Assembly: GCA_036250225.1 (NCBI GenBank)
Contig: JAPZLL010000013.1
Span: forward strand, 434,001-498,000
DNA length: 64,000 bases
Direction of reading: 5' to 3'
Source: Cercophora sp. LCS_1
Taxonomy: Eukaryota; Ascomycota; Sordariomycetes; Sordariales; Lasiosphaeriaceae
The notes below the pieces were generated by a model. That model was not told where the DNA came from and did not search any database. It saw nothing but the letters and a program-made list of their open reading frames with translations. How positions within the stretch are numbered: position 1 is the stretch's first letter; each line of letters starts with the position of its first letter. Below, piece by piece: positions 46,601 to 56,717 of this stretch. A program made the position numbers and the translations under genes.

Positions 46601-46991
46601 TGACCCGCTGGACAAGCGCACAATCAGGCGGACACCGAGTGGCAATCTTCGGGTGATGAAGTTTAGACGGAGCTTGGAGTCGATGCCGAGGTTACTTCCT
46701 AACGACGGCAGACCATACACCGCACCTGAGGGGGACAAGCCGAGGCTCAGGTTCTGGGGGAGATCTGGGGGTTCGTTGAAGAGAAGGAACAGCCTGTTGG
46801 GCAATGGGTTCCTGCCCACGCTGGGACAGAGAATCAACATCCCCCGACGAATGAGCGAGCGGAGGAGGGAAAGGAGGAACCAAGAGTTGAGAAGGATGAT
46901 TAGCGCGCCCCGCGAGGTGAGAGACGGCGTGGGCGACGTGATTAGACGGGGTGGGGTGAGGGAGGGCTTTGAAGCTATGGGAAGGGTCTGA
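43665..46991 (+). CDS. Large disordered basic Ser-rich protein of unknown function
   Basis: Uninterrupted frame of 1108 residues, one exon. An alternative start at 43719 (AAAATGG, giving MGSQGEYVL) is equally plausible. Mostly low-complexity Ser/Pro/Arg sequence with ordered-looking islands: PRMFKKHKVLPHPRKDG near the start, EWDDNLGRNVVVKKRR, STVVEAILVETAPQRRKTLR, GGIPVVIIPERRSS, EKPQRRPSLLQRTFSRGRR, TRLHPFWRPSYIDASDSDSD and RMKRTFAILPIKDEYD. The C-terminal 150 residues are strongly basic (RMSERRRERRNQELRRM). Many RxxS sites suggest a phosphorylated scaffold or nuclear protein, as inference only. There is no signal peptide or membrane span. Not recognised; probably a fungus-specific conserved protein. 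Confidence 0.8.
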   Translation: MLPLPTTASAELELVPRKMGSQGEYVLGSSGADRMGQPRMFKKHKVLPHPRKDGNAGLAVQDLQNATPRRYGGGMETIMYRSSGSQNSSSSLRQKPRRTAGGPEPPPTPPAHSRKSSSSHSVNPSSPTYVASPLQSSENVQSGAPTTPTNQQTPPTPNLTPDRTPPGLPARQAKSRPPISERIPSKVTTDSRTESFRTAPENPYSSGDEDGRSTLRAIPPSEKTSQSTVRLINGGDKKSVPHAVGLGLGLESSPGGDLTPRTAKEFNAFDGEWADKAGDSGGEVETEWDDNLGRNVVVKKRRPPSHVNKSREVIEDLTVTPTMAAKAVRAMTLQESPIVYPSRRVVSDRFPTRPAAPSNSESSISSDLRRSSMMSTRSTASTVVEAILVETAPQRRKTLRHVKKHVALRDSRSDLSPTSSAPTSVSAYVENSPRRRRSNPKLREAPRESHASTATFNSISSRKARREVQKNGGIPVVIIPERRSSVKSSKEPSLRSTSSRRSKRSQSLSSVPPPNASKSKELVLHTERLTRRTRAASEVDGSRPGDQRTMDFPPAIPQRSSSLSAPTSRNASRTGSLTAESLKAHNAFQGQQGDPVLQGVHRMLENLQTEKQEHPHDTPESQPALLPERLPAENGAPKTPKSAHLDDFRPEVLIRRATSIESKSEVVSHPRNYAESHDTHEDHEHRLHVDRYGDPFFGKRLDVQNTPFSQVSMDTTGTSHAEVSEAMAINIYPHQNKSLLIVDHSNKPSESSSLEQYRASQLETPKIRTTNPNGDLPSTPPQLFSMDDIDSPLRNPRAPPEPPALPPAINFIPATPSGMTPAVEKQQQLGNYYDMTAEEKPQRRPSLLQRTFSRGRRESSYYGPSPTRPTNLLTRTLSLSRNYRKSREWESDRRPRRHSIADDGPADETRLHPFWRPSYIDASDSDSDDTDSWVDERLGGRTYKYPRIDNRPNPPRRSLSARMKRTFAILPIKDEYDAGDPLDKRTIRRTPSGNLRVMKFRRSLESMPRLLPNDGRPYTAPEGDKPRLRFWGRSGGSLKRRNSLLGNGFLPTLGQRINIPRRMSERRRERRNQELRRMISAPREVRDGVGDVIRRGGVREGFEAMGRV

Positions 46992-47783
46992 TCCGCTACT
47001 CATTGTTTTGAGGGTTACATGCTGTTATGATGTTTACGGCCTTCTTGTGGGAAGATGGGATAGGACTTTGATGTAGGTAACGACTGATGACATTTTGATG
47101 GATTTTTTTTTTTTTCGTTGTTGCATTTTCCGGAAGTAGGGAAGAGGGGTGCTTGGCAGGGTTTTTTTCTTTCACATTTTTACACCCAGTTTCTTGTGTT
47201 TCTTGTTTTGTTGCATGTGGTGCGAGTGGTGCGATCGATGCTTATGAAAAGAAGAGCGCCTTGGGGATTTTGCTATTGGGGAGAGCCAGCGAGTTGTGGC
47301 GTTATTTAATCTTGACTGGTCTTTTAGAGCTGGGAACGTTTTACGAAAACAAGGGCTTGATTACTTATTTGATGAGGTTTGGTATTTGCGATGGGTTTAC
47401 GAGGAAGGGATATCAGTGCTGCTGAGCTTTGACTTGGAATGACATGCGAAGGTTTCGTGTCCGTTCGGATGTGGTTTCCCCGCTAGCATGAGGACAGCGA
47501 CCGAGACTAGAAACGATATTCAACAAGTCGTAGACATCATCACAACGACCGATGATTAACTATTTATGAATCGTTACTTGGTGAACACCGACAACTGATG
47601 TGCGCTATTCTTCTCAGAAAAGCGACGCTCTCTCTTTGGGTGGACGTATCTTCACATATTTCCCTAATTCTTGACCAACTCTCAACACAAAGTCATCCCG
47701 GTACTACCAAAACGCCGTCTTACGCCTTACCTACCCTACCCTATGTACAAATCGCATCTCCCCAGGCCATTCATTCTCAGTTC
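46992..47783. other. Convergent intergenic region
   Basis: 790 bases between two stop codons. T-rich plus strand with a T13 run at 47103-47115. Nothing coding. Confidence 0.55.
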
Positions 47784-48541
47784 TCACCTCTTATCCCCAT
47801 ACGAAGGTGGCATACCCGGTGGAGGGAAGCCTCCCTGACCGGGGATAGGCGGCGGAAAAGGAAAACCACCAGCCCCAGGTGGCGGTGGGAACGGCAGACC
47901 GCCAGGCGGAGGCGGGAAGGGAAGACCGCCCGGTGGCGGGACTCCAGGCATACCAGGGAACGGCGGCATTGGACCACCACGTCCAAAGGGCGGCGGCGGC
48001 ACGCCAGCAGCGCCCGGAGCACCTGGCAACGGAGGAGGCATACCAGGGAAGCCGGGCATGCCTGGCGGCGGGAACGGGAAGGGAGGAGCGCCGTTGGGAG
48101 GGAAGCCGGGCATGGGGCCGAGGCCGGGGGCAATGCCGCCGGGTTGGTTTTGTGGCAGCATTGGGTTGGCGTGGGCTTGGCCTTCGGCGGCGTACGAGGA
48201 GGTGATGGAGTCAATGACCGATTGGGCTTTCTCGTGGCCGATTTCTGGGCGAGGATAATAGTGTGAGCGGTTGTTGTTCATTCGATAGCGATGATGGTGA
48301 CCGCGAGGACGGAAGAATGGTTGACGCGGGTGATGGTGATGGTGCTGGGAGGGTGACTTACGTTGGTAATAATCGACTACATTGCGCAGGTGGTTGCGAC
48401 CGCTGTTGTGCGCCTTGCGGACGCTCATCGAGTCGTGTGTCAGATAGACATCGCAGTAGTCGCAGAAGACTGGGGGGGGGTTGTTAGCTGTGACGCGACT
48501 TGGAGCGGTTGGGGACGGGGAGCGGACGTACATTTCGGCAT
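47784..48541 (-). CDS. U1 small nuclear ribonucleoprotein C (U1-C, Yhc1)
   Basis: U1 snRNP subunit that steadies the pairing of U1 snRNA with the 5' splice site. Exons (minus): 48541-48532, 48469-48362, 48244-47784; introns are 62 and 117 bases. The first exon has only 10 coding bases (M, P, K plus one base). The product is 192 residues. Seen: the U1-type C2H2 zinc finger FFCDYCDVYLTHDSMSVRKA with C6, C9, H24 and H30, then NVVDYYQQIGHEKAQSVIDS, and a long Pro/Gly/Phe-rich C-terminal tail (PPPGMPGFPGMPPPLPG). Length and layout match fungal U1-C. The micro-exon is required, because no other start gives MPKFFCDYC. Confidence 0.95.
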
Positions 48542-48948
48542 TTTGAAATCTCCCGCTGTGAACTGAGCTGTTTTTTGCAGGTTTGGGAAGGAGCGCTTGT
48601 CGTGGTTGGTATGACGGGGGAGCGCAAAGGTATCGCGATCTCGAAGGTGTCGCGGAATGCGATGGCAACATGGAAAATAAAGAGGATCATTCCGCGAGGC
48701 TGAAGTCAAGAAATCGAGAGTGGGGCCCCTACGAGGCTGCCCCCTAGCAGATGGATCCATCAGCCGGGGTTTGATTGGATGCAAGAACCCAGACCCCTGC
48801 GCTAACCAAGCAGAAGGCGACAGATTTCCCTTTCGCTGAATTGGAGTGCAGCTGGGTTTCGCTAACTTTCCTGAGTGTTGAGTTGGCTCTCCTTTTTCGC
48901 ACGACAGCATCAACCACCACGCTCCACAGCACACACACACGAGCGACC
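48542..48948. promoter_or_regulatory. Short bidirectional promoter, U1-C / ERV25
   Basis: Only 407 bases separate the two start codons, on opposite strands. It must hold both leaders and promoters. No TATA-like element is obvious. The ERV25 leader ends in an ACACAC run before GACCATGG. Confidence 0.65.
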
Positions 48949-49789
48949 ATGGCACGAACACGATCGCTGCTGCAAGGCGTCTGCAGCTTATTGCTGCTGG
49001 CTGCCAGCTCCCAGGCTCTCAAGTTCGATCTTGAGGCCTTCCCAACGCACAACAAGTACTCGTCGCGATGCATACGGAATTTTGTCGGACGGGACACCTT
49101 GGTTGTTGTTACGGCCACCGTCGATGGCTACAGGGATGATGGAATGCAGGTCAACATGCACGTGAGTGCTCAATGCCCTTGCTCCCGTTGTCGAAATGGA
49201 AAAGGAAGCTGATTGACGCGACCTGGCTATCTAGATTATGGACGCGGCTGGAAACGAGTACGGCAAGCCTAGGGACATTGTGGGCGAGCAGCGCACCGTC
49301 TTCACCTCGCACGCCGATGCTGCATTCGACGTTTGCTTTGAGAACATCCTGACAGGCTGTACGGACCTTCTCTGGAGAACATCATCAACCCGGGCTAACA
49401 TGCGTTGCAGCGAAATACGTCCAAGAGCCCCGCCGACACGTCGAGCTCGACATCGATATTGGCGCCGATGCGAAGGACTGGTCGGCCATCCAGGCCACGG
49501 AGAAGCTAAAGCCTGTCGAGACGGAGCTCCGTCGCATCGAGGAGATGGTGGCCGAAGTTGTTTCCGAGATGGACTACCTCCGCGGCCGTGAGCAGAAGCT
49601 CCGCGACACCAACGAGAGCACCAACACGCGTGTCAAATGGTTCGGCTTCATGACCACGTTCCTGCTGATTGCTCTCTGGGCGTGGCAGATCATGTATCTC
49701 CGGGCCTATTTCAGGTGGGTTTTCCAACAATCACGCTGCGCTCGGTGTTTCGTACTGACAAATTTCTCAGGTCAAAGCATCTTATTTGA
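48949..49789 (+). CDS. erv25: p24-family COPII cargo receptor (Erv25-like)
   Basis: Type I membrane protein of COPI/COPII vesicles that sorts cargo between ER and Golgi. Exons 48949-49161, 49235-49358, 49411-49714, 49771-49789; introns are 73, 52 and 56 bases. The product is 219 residues. Seen: a signal peptide (CSLLLLAASSQA), a GOLD domain with its two cysteines (SSRCIRNFVGRDTLVVVTAT; DAAFDVCFENILTG), RHVELDIDIGADAKDW, a heptad-rich stalk (LKPVETELRRIEEMVAEVVS), a membrane span (WFGFMTTFLLIALWAWQIMY) and the short cytosolic tail YFRSKHLI. KFDLEA straight after the signal peptide is characteristic of the Erv25 (p24-delta) branch. The last exon is only 19 bases. Confidence 0.93.
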
Positions 49790-50396
49790 TGAGGCGGCGG
49801 CGGATTGGCGTCTGCAATCTAGACGATGGGACGGATTGGTGTTTAGGGGTGGGAGTTTTGCGAGCTCTTGCATGGAGGTATTCACAATCAAATTAGGCGA
49901 CGCAGGCGAGCATGGCATTATGAAGGATATCTCCGGTTGTACTCTACAATGGTTTACATATTGGCCAAAAGCGGGAAAATGGAAACTTGGACTCGTCTTG
50001 GTTATGTCTGCGATTTTGCTAAGTCTACCCATTGTCAAATTTGATACCGACAAAAAATGAGGTCATAGTTCTTCAATCTCGAAAAAACGCTTGTGCCGCT
50101 GTTGCAATCCAACGGTGTTGTGCAGCACAGGCAGTGGAATCGATGGACGACGGAAGCTCAGCTGCGCAACCAGCCGCACCGCACCGGGTGCCCGGCAGTC
50201 ATCGCTAGGCCTCGGCACAAAACAAGCTCGCCAAGCTAGCAAGCACCCTTGCAAACCACCCGACGCCGCACCTTGTCCATCACAAATCTTGGACATCATA
50301 CCCCAAACTCGCCTCCCTCCCCTCGGGTCAAATAAAAATAGCATCCCACCACTTCACCCTCGCAACAAACCACCCATTATCCGCCGCAAAACCGCA
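49790..50396. other. Intergenic region between ERV25 and SDH assembly factor 2
   Basis: 600 bases between tandem plus-strand genes; a 3' region followed by a C-rich leader. No coding frame is accepted. Confidence 0.55.
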
Positions 50397-51023
50397 ATGT
50401 CCGTCCTCCGTCCCGCCAGGGCCGTCTCAGCCCTCCGGGCCCTCCGCCCCCTCCGCCTCGTCCGCCCCTTCTCCTCCCAAGGTCGCCCAACAAACCCCTC
50501 CGGCTCTCCCTCCCCCTCCCGCGACCTAGAAGTAGGCGAGCTCCAAGGCGCCAAATTCCGCATCGAACCCCTCCGCCGCGTAGGCGAATCCCCCGACACA
50601 ATGCGCGCCCGCCTGCTCTACCAATCTCGCAAGCGCGGCACGCTCGAATCCGACCTTCTCTTGTCGACGTTCGCGGCGCAGCGCTTGTCGTCCATGACGC
50701 CCGCGCAGCTGACGCAGTACGACCTGTTTCTGGACGAGAACGACTGGGACATCTACTATTGGGCTACGCAGGAGGCGGAACCGCCGAACCAGGAGGGGAC
50801 GGCTGGTGCTCACCACGAGGCGGTGGAACAGGACAAAGGGCCGGGCCCCGCGCCGGGAGAGTGGGCGCAGACGGTGGGGGCATTCAAGCCCGCTTACCGG
50901 CCTGTTCCGGCTAGGTGGGAGGGGAGTGAGATTCTCAAGATGTTGAGGGAACATGTGGAGAGCAAGAGGGCGAGAGGGGAGGGTGGAATGGGGTTTATGC
51001 CTAGTTTGGAGGACAGTAGGTAG
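50397..51023 (+). CDS. Succinate dehydrogenase assembly factor 2, mitochondrial (SdhE/Sdh5 family)
   Basis: Promotes covalent FAD attachment to the succinate dehydrogenase flavoprotein in the mitochondrial matrix. Single exon, 208 residues. Seen: an Arg-rich, Ser-rich presequence (MSVLRPARAVSALRALRPLR), then the SdhE fold: DTMRARLLYQSRKRGTLESD with the RGxxE motif (RGTLE) needed for flavinylation in the family, LLSTFAAQRLSSMTPAQLTQ and YDLFLDENDWDIYYW. The C-terminal extension (about 135-208) is variable and low-complexity, as in other fungi. The ATG at 50397 gives the best mitochondrial targeting sequence. Confidence 0.92.
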   Translation: MSVLRPARAVSALRALRPLRLVRPFSSQGRPTNPSGSPSPSRDLEVGELQGAKFRIEPLRRVGESPDTMRARLLYQSRKRGTLESDLLLSTFAAQRLSSMTPAQLTQYDLFLDENDWDIYYWATQEAEPPNQEGTAGAHHEAVEQDKGPGPAPGEWAQTVGAFKPAYRPVPARWEGSEILKMLREHVESKRARGEGGMGFMPSLEDSR

Positions 51024-51473
51024 GATGAGCCCAGGCACGTATGTGTAAGACAAGATGTGTGTAACTTGTATGATTATGGGGCGATGGAAAGAGGGGACGA
51101 CCCAAAAAAAAAAAAAGAGGAAGGCATGGGAAAATATGAATCTTGTTTGGTAGGGTATCTCAATATCCCCTCTGTTCCCTTTTCCATTTGGAAAAGAACA
51201 CACAACGCCAGTCTTGTGTCCGGTTACAAGAAACGCCTCCTCCCTCCACCAAATGTGAGAAAAAGACAAAAGACAAAACCGCCCTGTCCTGCAATGCCCC
51301 TCCCCCTTTTGCCTTCGCTTATCCCGCCGCCGACAAGAGTAAAAAAAAGAACACAAAATATCCTCGTGCCATCATTATATTCGTGGTGGAAGAAACCAAG
51401 TGGAACACACGGAAGTTCCACACAATCCCGGCTACCCTGCTTCGACTCACAGACTCGGACTCGGTCGGAATGT
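51024..51473. other. Convergent intergenic region
   Basis: 450 bases between two stop codons. It has an A13 run at 51103-51115 and an A8 run near 51341. Nothing coding. Confidence 0.55.
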
Positions 51474-53143
51474 CTACCCTTTGCTTTCGGGCAATATCCT
51501 CCCTAGACTCCTCAGAACCTCCATCGTCGGCAGCTCCTTCGTCCCTGCAGCTGCCTTTTCTCGTTCGTCCCTCTCCTTTAATCTCGTCGCGCTCACTGAG
51601 AGCACTTGGTCCGCCTGGCGTGCTGCCGTGACCACCCTCATGTCGAGCTTGTGTACGCTATCCGCAAGATGGTCGACTTTGAACTCGAGATCCGCTCTAA
51701 GGTTCTCTAGCCTGGATCGAATTTGCCTCTTGAACGCGCCGAATCCCCACTCTGGGTCCCTCAACCTCGACAGCATTCTCGCTTCTTCGGGGTCGAGGAG
51801 TTCTTCTTCTGGTAAAGGAGCCTTCCTTGGGTCGTCCCCGGGATACAGCGGTTCTACTTGCGGTAACGGTTTGGTTAGGGCCTGCCAGGCTTGTTTTTCT
51901 CCCCTCAATCTGAGAGTTATTAGTGCTGCGTCCGGTCAGGGGTGATAGGAGCCATACTTTTTTATCCTCTCCTCTAACTCTGCAATCTTCTCATCATGCT
52001 GGATATTCTTCGGGTTGGGTTTCAGCACGACTGGCCGTTTTGGCTCTTCCTCTCGTGAAAACCAATCTGAAAACTCTGATCGAGACCCAAAGTCTTTGAG
52101 CAACTGGTCTTGTATCGCGCGCGCTATAACCAGTCAGTCACAATACTTGCTCGCTCATTGAGGAGTAACTCACCTCCCAGAACAGCACTCGACCCGTGGC
52201 TCCCATGTGGCGGCTTCTCACTAAGAGCCCTTTCACCACACCAGACCAGCAGTTGCTTCATCCGTCGTGGTTCGCTGAGTCCATCCGCCGCGATATGCTT
52301 GTAAAACTCTGCCGTATCCACTTCGCGATGCGGCAACGCGCTGTGCCCATTATCAATCAGAGAACTCGCCCTCCGTCCCCGCATCCCTAGGCTGCTCCGC
52401 CTGCTCCCGCTCGCGCCACCCTTCTTTCGCAGCTCCTTATTCCGGTTGATGATGGGCGTGTCGCTGAATGGCAAAGCGATCTGCTGTGACCGACTCGCCT
52501 CTTGCGGTGTTCCCGCCACCAGTTCGACCTGCTCCCTCTCCTCTTCCACCTGAGGAGTAGCCTTCGCTCGCGGTGCGCGCGCCCCATTTGCGCGATTTGA
52601 TTTCTGTCGTGACGGTGGGGGCGCTGGTTCCGGTTCCTCGCGCTCCTCCGGTATCTGCTCAACAGAATCACGCGCTTTTCGCCTCCCTCTCGGTTTCGGT
52701 GCTGGTAGTTCCTCCTGTGGTGTCGTAGCTAAGCTGGATTTACGTTTCGACGTCCTCCTAGGCGCCGGGGCTGCTGCTGCTGCTGCTGCTGCTCGTGACG
52801 GCGCTGGTTCGGGGGGTGGTGGGGAAGGCGATGCGCGTCGTTTCGCGGCCGAGTTCTTTGGTGGTCGTCCAACTGGTTTCTTTGCTAACGCCCTGGGCGC
52901 ATTCTCTACCTCGGATTCGGGTTCTGGCGCGGACGCGGGCGCTGTTTTCGCCCTCTTAGAGCCGCGCGTGAAGAGGAAATCGCCATCCTGCTCGTCGTAG
53001 ACGGATGAGCCTGCAAAAGTCCCGTTAGATCTTGTTGTCTCCCGCACACCGCTTCCATCACATAATAACCCACGAGCCGCGGGCGCTGGTGGTGACCTAC
53101 TTGCGAGGCGTTTGCTCTTGCGCCGCTCCGGCTGGTTGCTCAT
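51474..53143 (-). CDS. DSN1: Kinetochore Mis12/MIND complex subunit Dsn1 (Mis13)
   Basis: Structural subunit of the Mis12 complex that links centromeric chromatin to Ndc80. Exons (minus): 53143-53101, 53010-52174, 52123-51958, 51909-51474; introns are 90, 50 and 48 bases. The product is 493 residues. Seen: a basic N-terminus (MSNQPERRKSKRLAS), a disordered Pro/Ala/Lys-rich region with AT-hook-like KKPVGRPPKN, an Ala run (AAAAAAAA), then the Dsn1 core: NKELRKKGGASGSRRSS, RGRRASSLIDNG, VDTAEFYKHIAADGLSEPRR and MKQLLVWCGERAL. C-terminal helices follow (EEARMLSRLRDPEWGFGAFK). The RRSS/RRASS sites match the basic-Ser segment that Aurora B phosphorylates in other species; function here is by analogy. 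Spliced codons read through at all three junctions. Confidence 0.92.
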
Positions 53144-55006
53144 GTCCAACGCTAGTAAAGGCTGCCGGATTCGCACGAGAGTCGTCATGGATGGCGTCGT
53201 CTTCGAGGGTGCATGGGTGCGTCGAGTGCGAAAACTGGCGATGCGACTTTGTTTGGCGTGGGTTGCGGATGGCAGCGGTGTTGGTGATGCGGTTTTGGTG
53301 TTGCGACGATTGACGAAAAAGCTGGGGCGCGTCGGTCCAATTCGATTGCTGGGCACTCGCTTGGGGGGGTTATGGAGGGACTGGCTGCGGGCTGGCCGTG
53401 CGGGTCGGACGCGTCAAATCGAGGCCCCTCACGTGTCGCTGCAATTGGTGGCGTCGACAATGGCGAAAAAGTTTGTTGATATCGTGATTTTGCGTAGGTC
53501 GATGCTGAATTGACCGCCGAGTTTCCCCTACTTTCTGTCCGTCCTTTGCTGTCGAGGGGTGAAGTCGCGAGGAAGGTGCGCTTGCTGTGTTGTTTACCCA
53601 ACGGCCGCAAATCTGGCTGCTTGGGCGCTCGGACCACCACCCCACTGCTTGGATGGAAGGGGAAAGGTCAACTCCCATCTGCCCTGCCCTGTGAGCTCAT
53701 CATGCCGAAGCGATCCACAACATCGACCTCAGAATGTTTGAAGACGCTCGGCGCACCTCACCCGCCTGACGTTTGTGAGCCAAACATCGGGCCAGGCCTT
53801 ATAAGGCTGCCACCTCCTTTCCACGTCAGCCTTCAAACAAAGCTCGTTCCGCTCAACTCCCAAAGTACTCTTCAGACTAGGTCAAGCCCCATCGTAGAAG
53901 TCGTCCCAACTTCAAGACATAGTCTTGATGCGCATAGGACAGTGTGTAGCCTTCAAGGTGTAGCCCGTTATCCCATTCAAAGCAACTACCGTTGGCCATC
54001 AGCACATTCGCTGAGAGTGTCTATAAATCCGTGTTGCTGGTCTCGTTCTTGGTTTGTCAACCACGTCGCATCACGTAGCCCCTGATTCACGGTACCAACA
54101 TCCAACTCTTTTGGGGATGCGTTTTCGGTCATCTATGTCTGGTCTATCTCCTGTGAATAATCTCACTTGCCAAGTCGTCAATTGATTCAGTTCACAGCAC
54201 CATTCAATGACCGCTAACATGGTTTAACAGGTTTAACATTTGTCTCTCGTTTTGCCGTTGCTGAAAGAACCTCTCATAGCATCTGTTGCCTGTTCTTGCT
54301 ATGAGCCCCCACACCAGCAAGCCCCAATCATCACCGTCCATCATCTCTCATCCCACACACCCTCGGACTAACTGGTCAAATGTACACCTTGATAGAACAA
54401 ACAGCAACTTGGCAAACTAGAAAAGAACGAAGAGAATCACCCTTCAGGACCTCTCCTATACCCCTCCCGTATCCTTCCCGCCCACTCCAGCCTGCCGCCT
54501 GGAGTCAAACCACCACCACCACCAGGGATTTCAATCAAGTCCTCGGCAAATCTAAGACCTCCTTGGGATGTCTCAAACAGCCACCTAGACCCACCAACAC
54601 CCCGAAGAGAAGAAGAGAACCAAAGCAAAACAAACCATAACACCTCCACCTAAGACGCCATTTTTGATGTATGCCCCGAGTACCAAAACACAATACATAC
54701 AGGCCCTTGGTCCTGAGAGGTAGCAAGAGCAAACAAAGACGGACCAATAAGCAGCCCAGCCACCGACCCAAACGCAAGAGACTGCCCTTTTTGGACCTGG
54801 CCACAGCCTCAGACTCCGCCCACAACACCTAGCGAGGAGCTACGCCGACCAACCATGCTCTGTTGTTACACGTGACAGCGAAGAGGTCAAGCAACCCGGT
54901 GGCACCGTAACGGTCGTTTCGACGGTCCCGTGATCCCCTGTGCCGTTTCCCTTAAGTCATAATTCAGATCGTTTGACGCATTATACGGGAGTCATCCAGG
55001 TACCGC
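53144..55006. other. 1.9-kb intergenic region
   Basis: DSN1 promoter and ATF1 3' region, both minus strand. No frame is accepted as coding. The stretch 54300-54650 is C/A-rich with many Pro/Thr-type codons, typical of leader or spacer DNA. Confidence 0.5.
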
Positions 55007-56717
55007 CTAGGAATAGCGCCGATTAGCAGGGTGGCCCGCCATTACGGCAGGTGGTTGGTTTGGAATAGGCCCGCCCATGCCGTAAGGATTCATCTGGGGG
55101 TTGTAAGGCTCCATCCCTTGCAAGAACGCGCCCTGAAGCCCCTGCTGCTGCGTGACTGGACAGTCCTTGTGCGCGAGGAGAAGAGTCTTGAGGTTGACTA
55201 CTTCCTCGCGTAGCTGCGAGATCTGGGCCGTCAAGTTGTCATTTTCAGTGCTGAACAGTTCCACCTTGGTCTGGAGATTAGCCAGCCACTGTTTCTTGCG
55301 CTGGCGGCACTTCAATGCGGCAACCCTAAACAAAATTAGCATCCAGGTGTAGAAAAAGGTAAACCAAGGTTCTTACCGGTTACGTTCCAGGAAATTCTTC
55401 CGCTTCTCCTCATCCGTCATCTTCGACTTTCCGTTGGCACCCTTCTCATCCATCATCATATCTTCGTCGTCGGAGAGAGACATCTCGAAATGGCTGTGAA
55501 TAGATGCGGCATTTCCGCCGTTGGTCTTGGACTTCTTGCTCGCCGGGGCCTTTCCTAGATTATCCTCAGCTTTACGACGAGAACCTGTCCCACCACCCGC
55601 CGAGTTACGCTTCCCCTTGGCTCGAGTATTCGGGCGTGGGACTTCGTTTTCCTCAGACCCCACACTCGCAGCCTCACTAACACCGCGCGCCGAGCTCCCT
55701 GCAATCGACGCGTTCCCATTCATCTGTGGCGACGTGTGGATCACCGGGGCAATCGGAACAACAGGGGCGTGAACTTGAGGTGGTGGTATTACAGGATATT
55801 GCTGGGTTGGTGGTGGTTGGGTGTTGTTTCGCCCCTGCGCAAGCATAAACAGACCGTTGGCAGCGTCGTTATCGTGGGGATCAAAGGGACCTGAGGTTGG
55901 TTTGGTTTCAGGCTTCAGAGGCGGAACACCATTGCTCATCTCCGGTTGGGGTTGAAGTGGGGCAGGAGGATGCGATTGCGTCGCCGGTTTCTGGTCGCGC
56001 TGCTTCGCTGCTGCAGCAGCGAGCGCTGTTCGGTGAAAATCTATAGCGCCCGGGGTGGCAGCAGTGCTTCCGGCGAGCGCAAACAAGGCGTTAGAACCCG
56101 GGCTGGGGGCAGGAAACATAGACCCGCTACCGCCAGGTGTAAGACCAGTTCTCAGAGACGACTCGTTGGGGGTTGGAAAGCCACCGCGGATATGGTCGCT
56201 GCTAAAGTAATCATTCGGCGCTGACAGCATCGCCGGGCTCAATGGGCCTGTCCGCAGCGAGCCACCTCCCCAGTTGAATGGCGTGACGCCGGTTCCGGGG
56301 AGGAGCGATGAGGGCGACGTGAGGGCCGCGACCGAGGGGAGTTTTGTGCCGCCCGGCGTCTCGGGCGCGCCACCAAATGACTGCTCAAATGGGTTCGGCT
56401 CCAGGCTCAAGGAGCCGCCCGGAGGTTGCGAGAAGTAGTCGGGAGTATTACCCGTGGGCTGCTGGGTAGGACGAGGAGGCGGAGCGAGGGGCTTAGTGGT
56501 TTCGGTATTGGTTGTCGATGACGGTTCGGTGTTGGTGTCGGCGTCGACCTTGGACTCGGGTTGGGTATCTAGCGACCGAGTGTTGGCGACGACATGATCC
56601 CATCAAAAGATCAATTCGCAATTGAGGAAAACAGAAAACAAACTTACCACGCGATGGGGAGGGGTTCTTGGACAACGTCGACGTCGCCTTCCCTTCGGGG
56701 GCGTCCAACGACGGCAT
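55007..56717 (-). CDS. atf1: ATF/CREB-family bZIP transcription factor (Atf1/AtfA)
   Basis: Stress-activated transcription factor working downstream of the Hog1/Sty1 MAP kinase. Exons (minus): 56717-56648, 56568-55377, 55325-55007; introns are 79 and 51 bases. The product is 526 residues. Seen: an N-terminal segment PPGGSLSLEPNPFEQSFGG and PSVAALTSPSSLLPGTGVTP, PAMLSAPNDYFSS, FPTPNESSLRTGLTPGGSGS (TP/SP sites of the Aft1-type regulatory domains), and a long Pro/Gln-rich middle. The bZIP follows: basic region KNFLERNRVAALKCRQRKKQ (about 411-430) and a leucine zipper (LANLQTKVELFSTENDNLTA) to about 465. The intron inside NR/V of the basic region conserves the bZIP frame. A TGACGT half-site at 56720-56725 abuts the start codon and could allow self-binding (inference). 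Confidence 0.94.
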
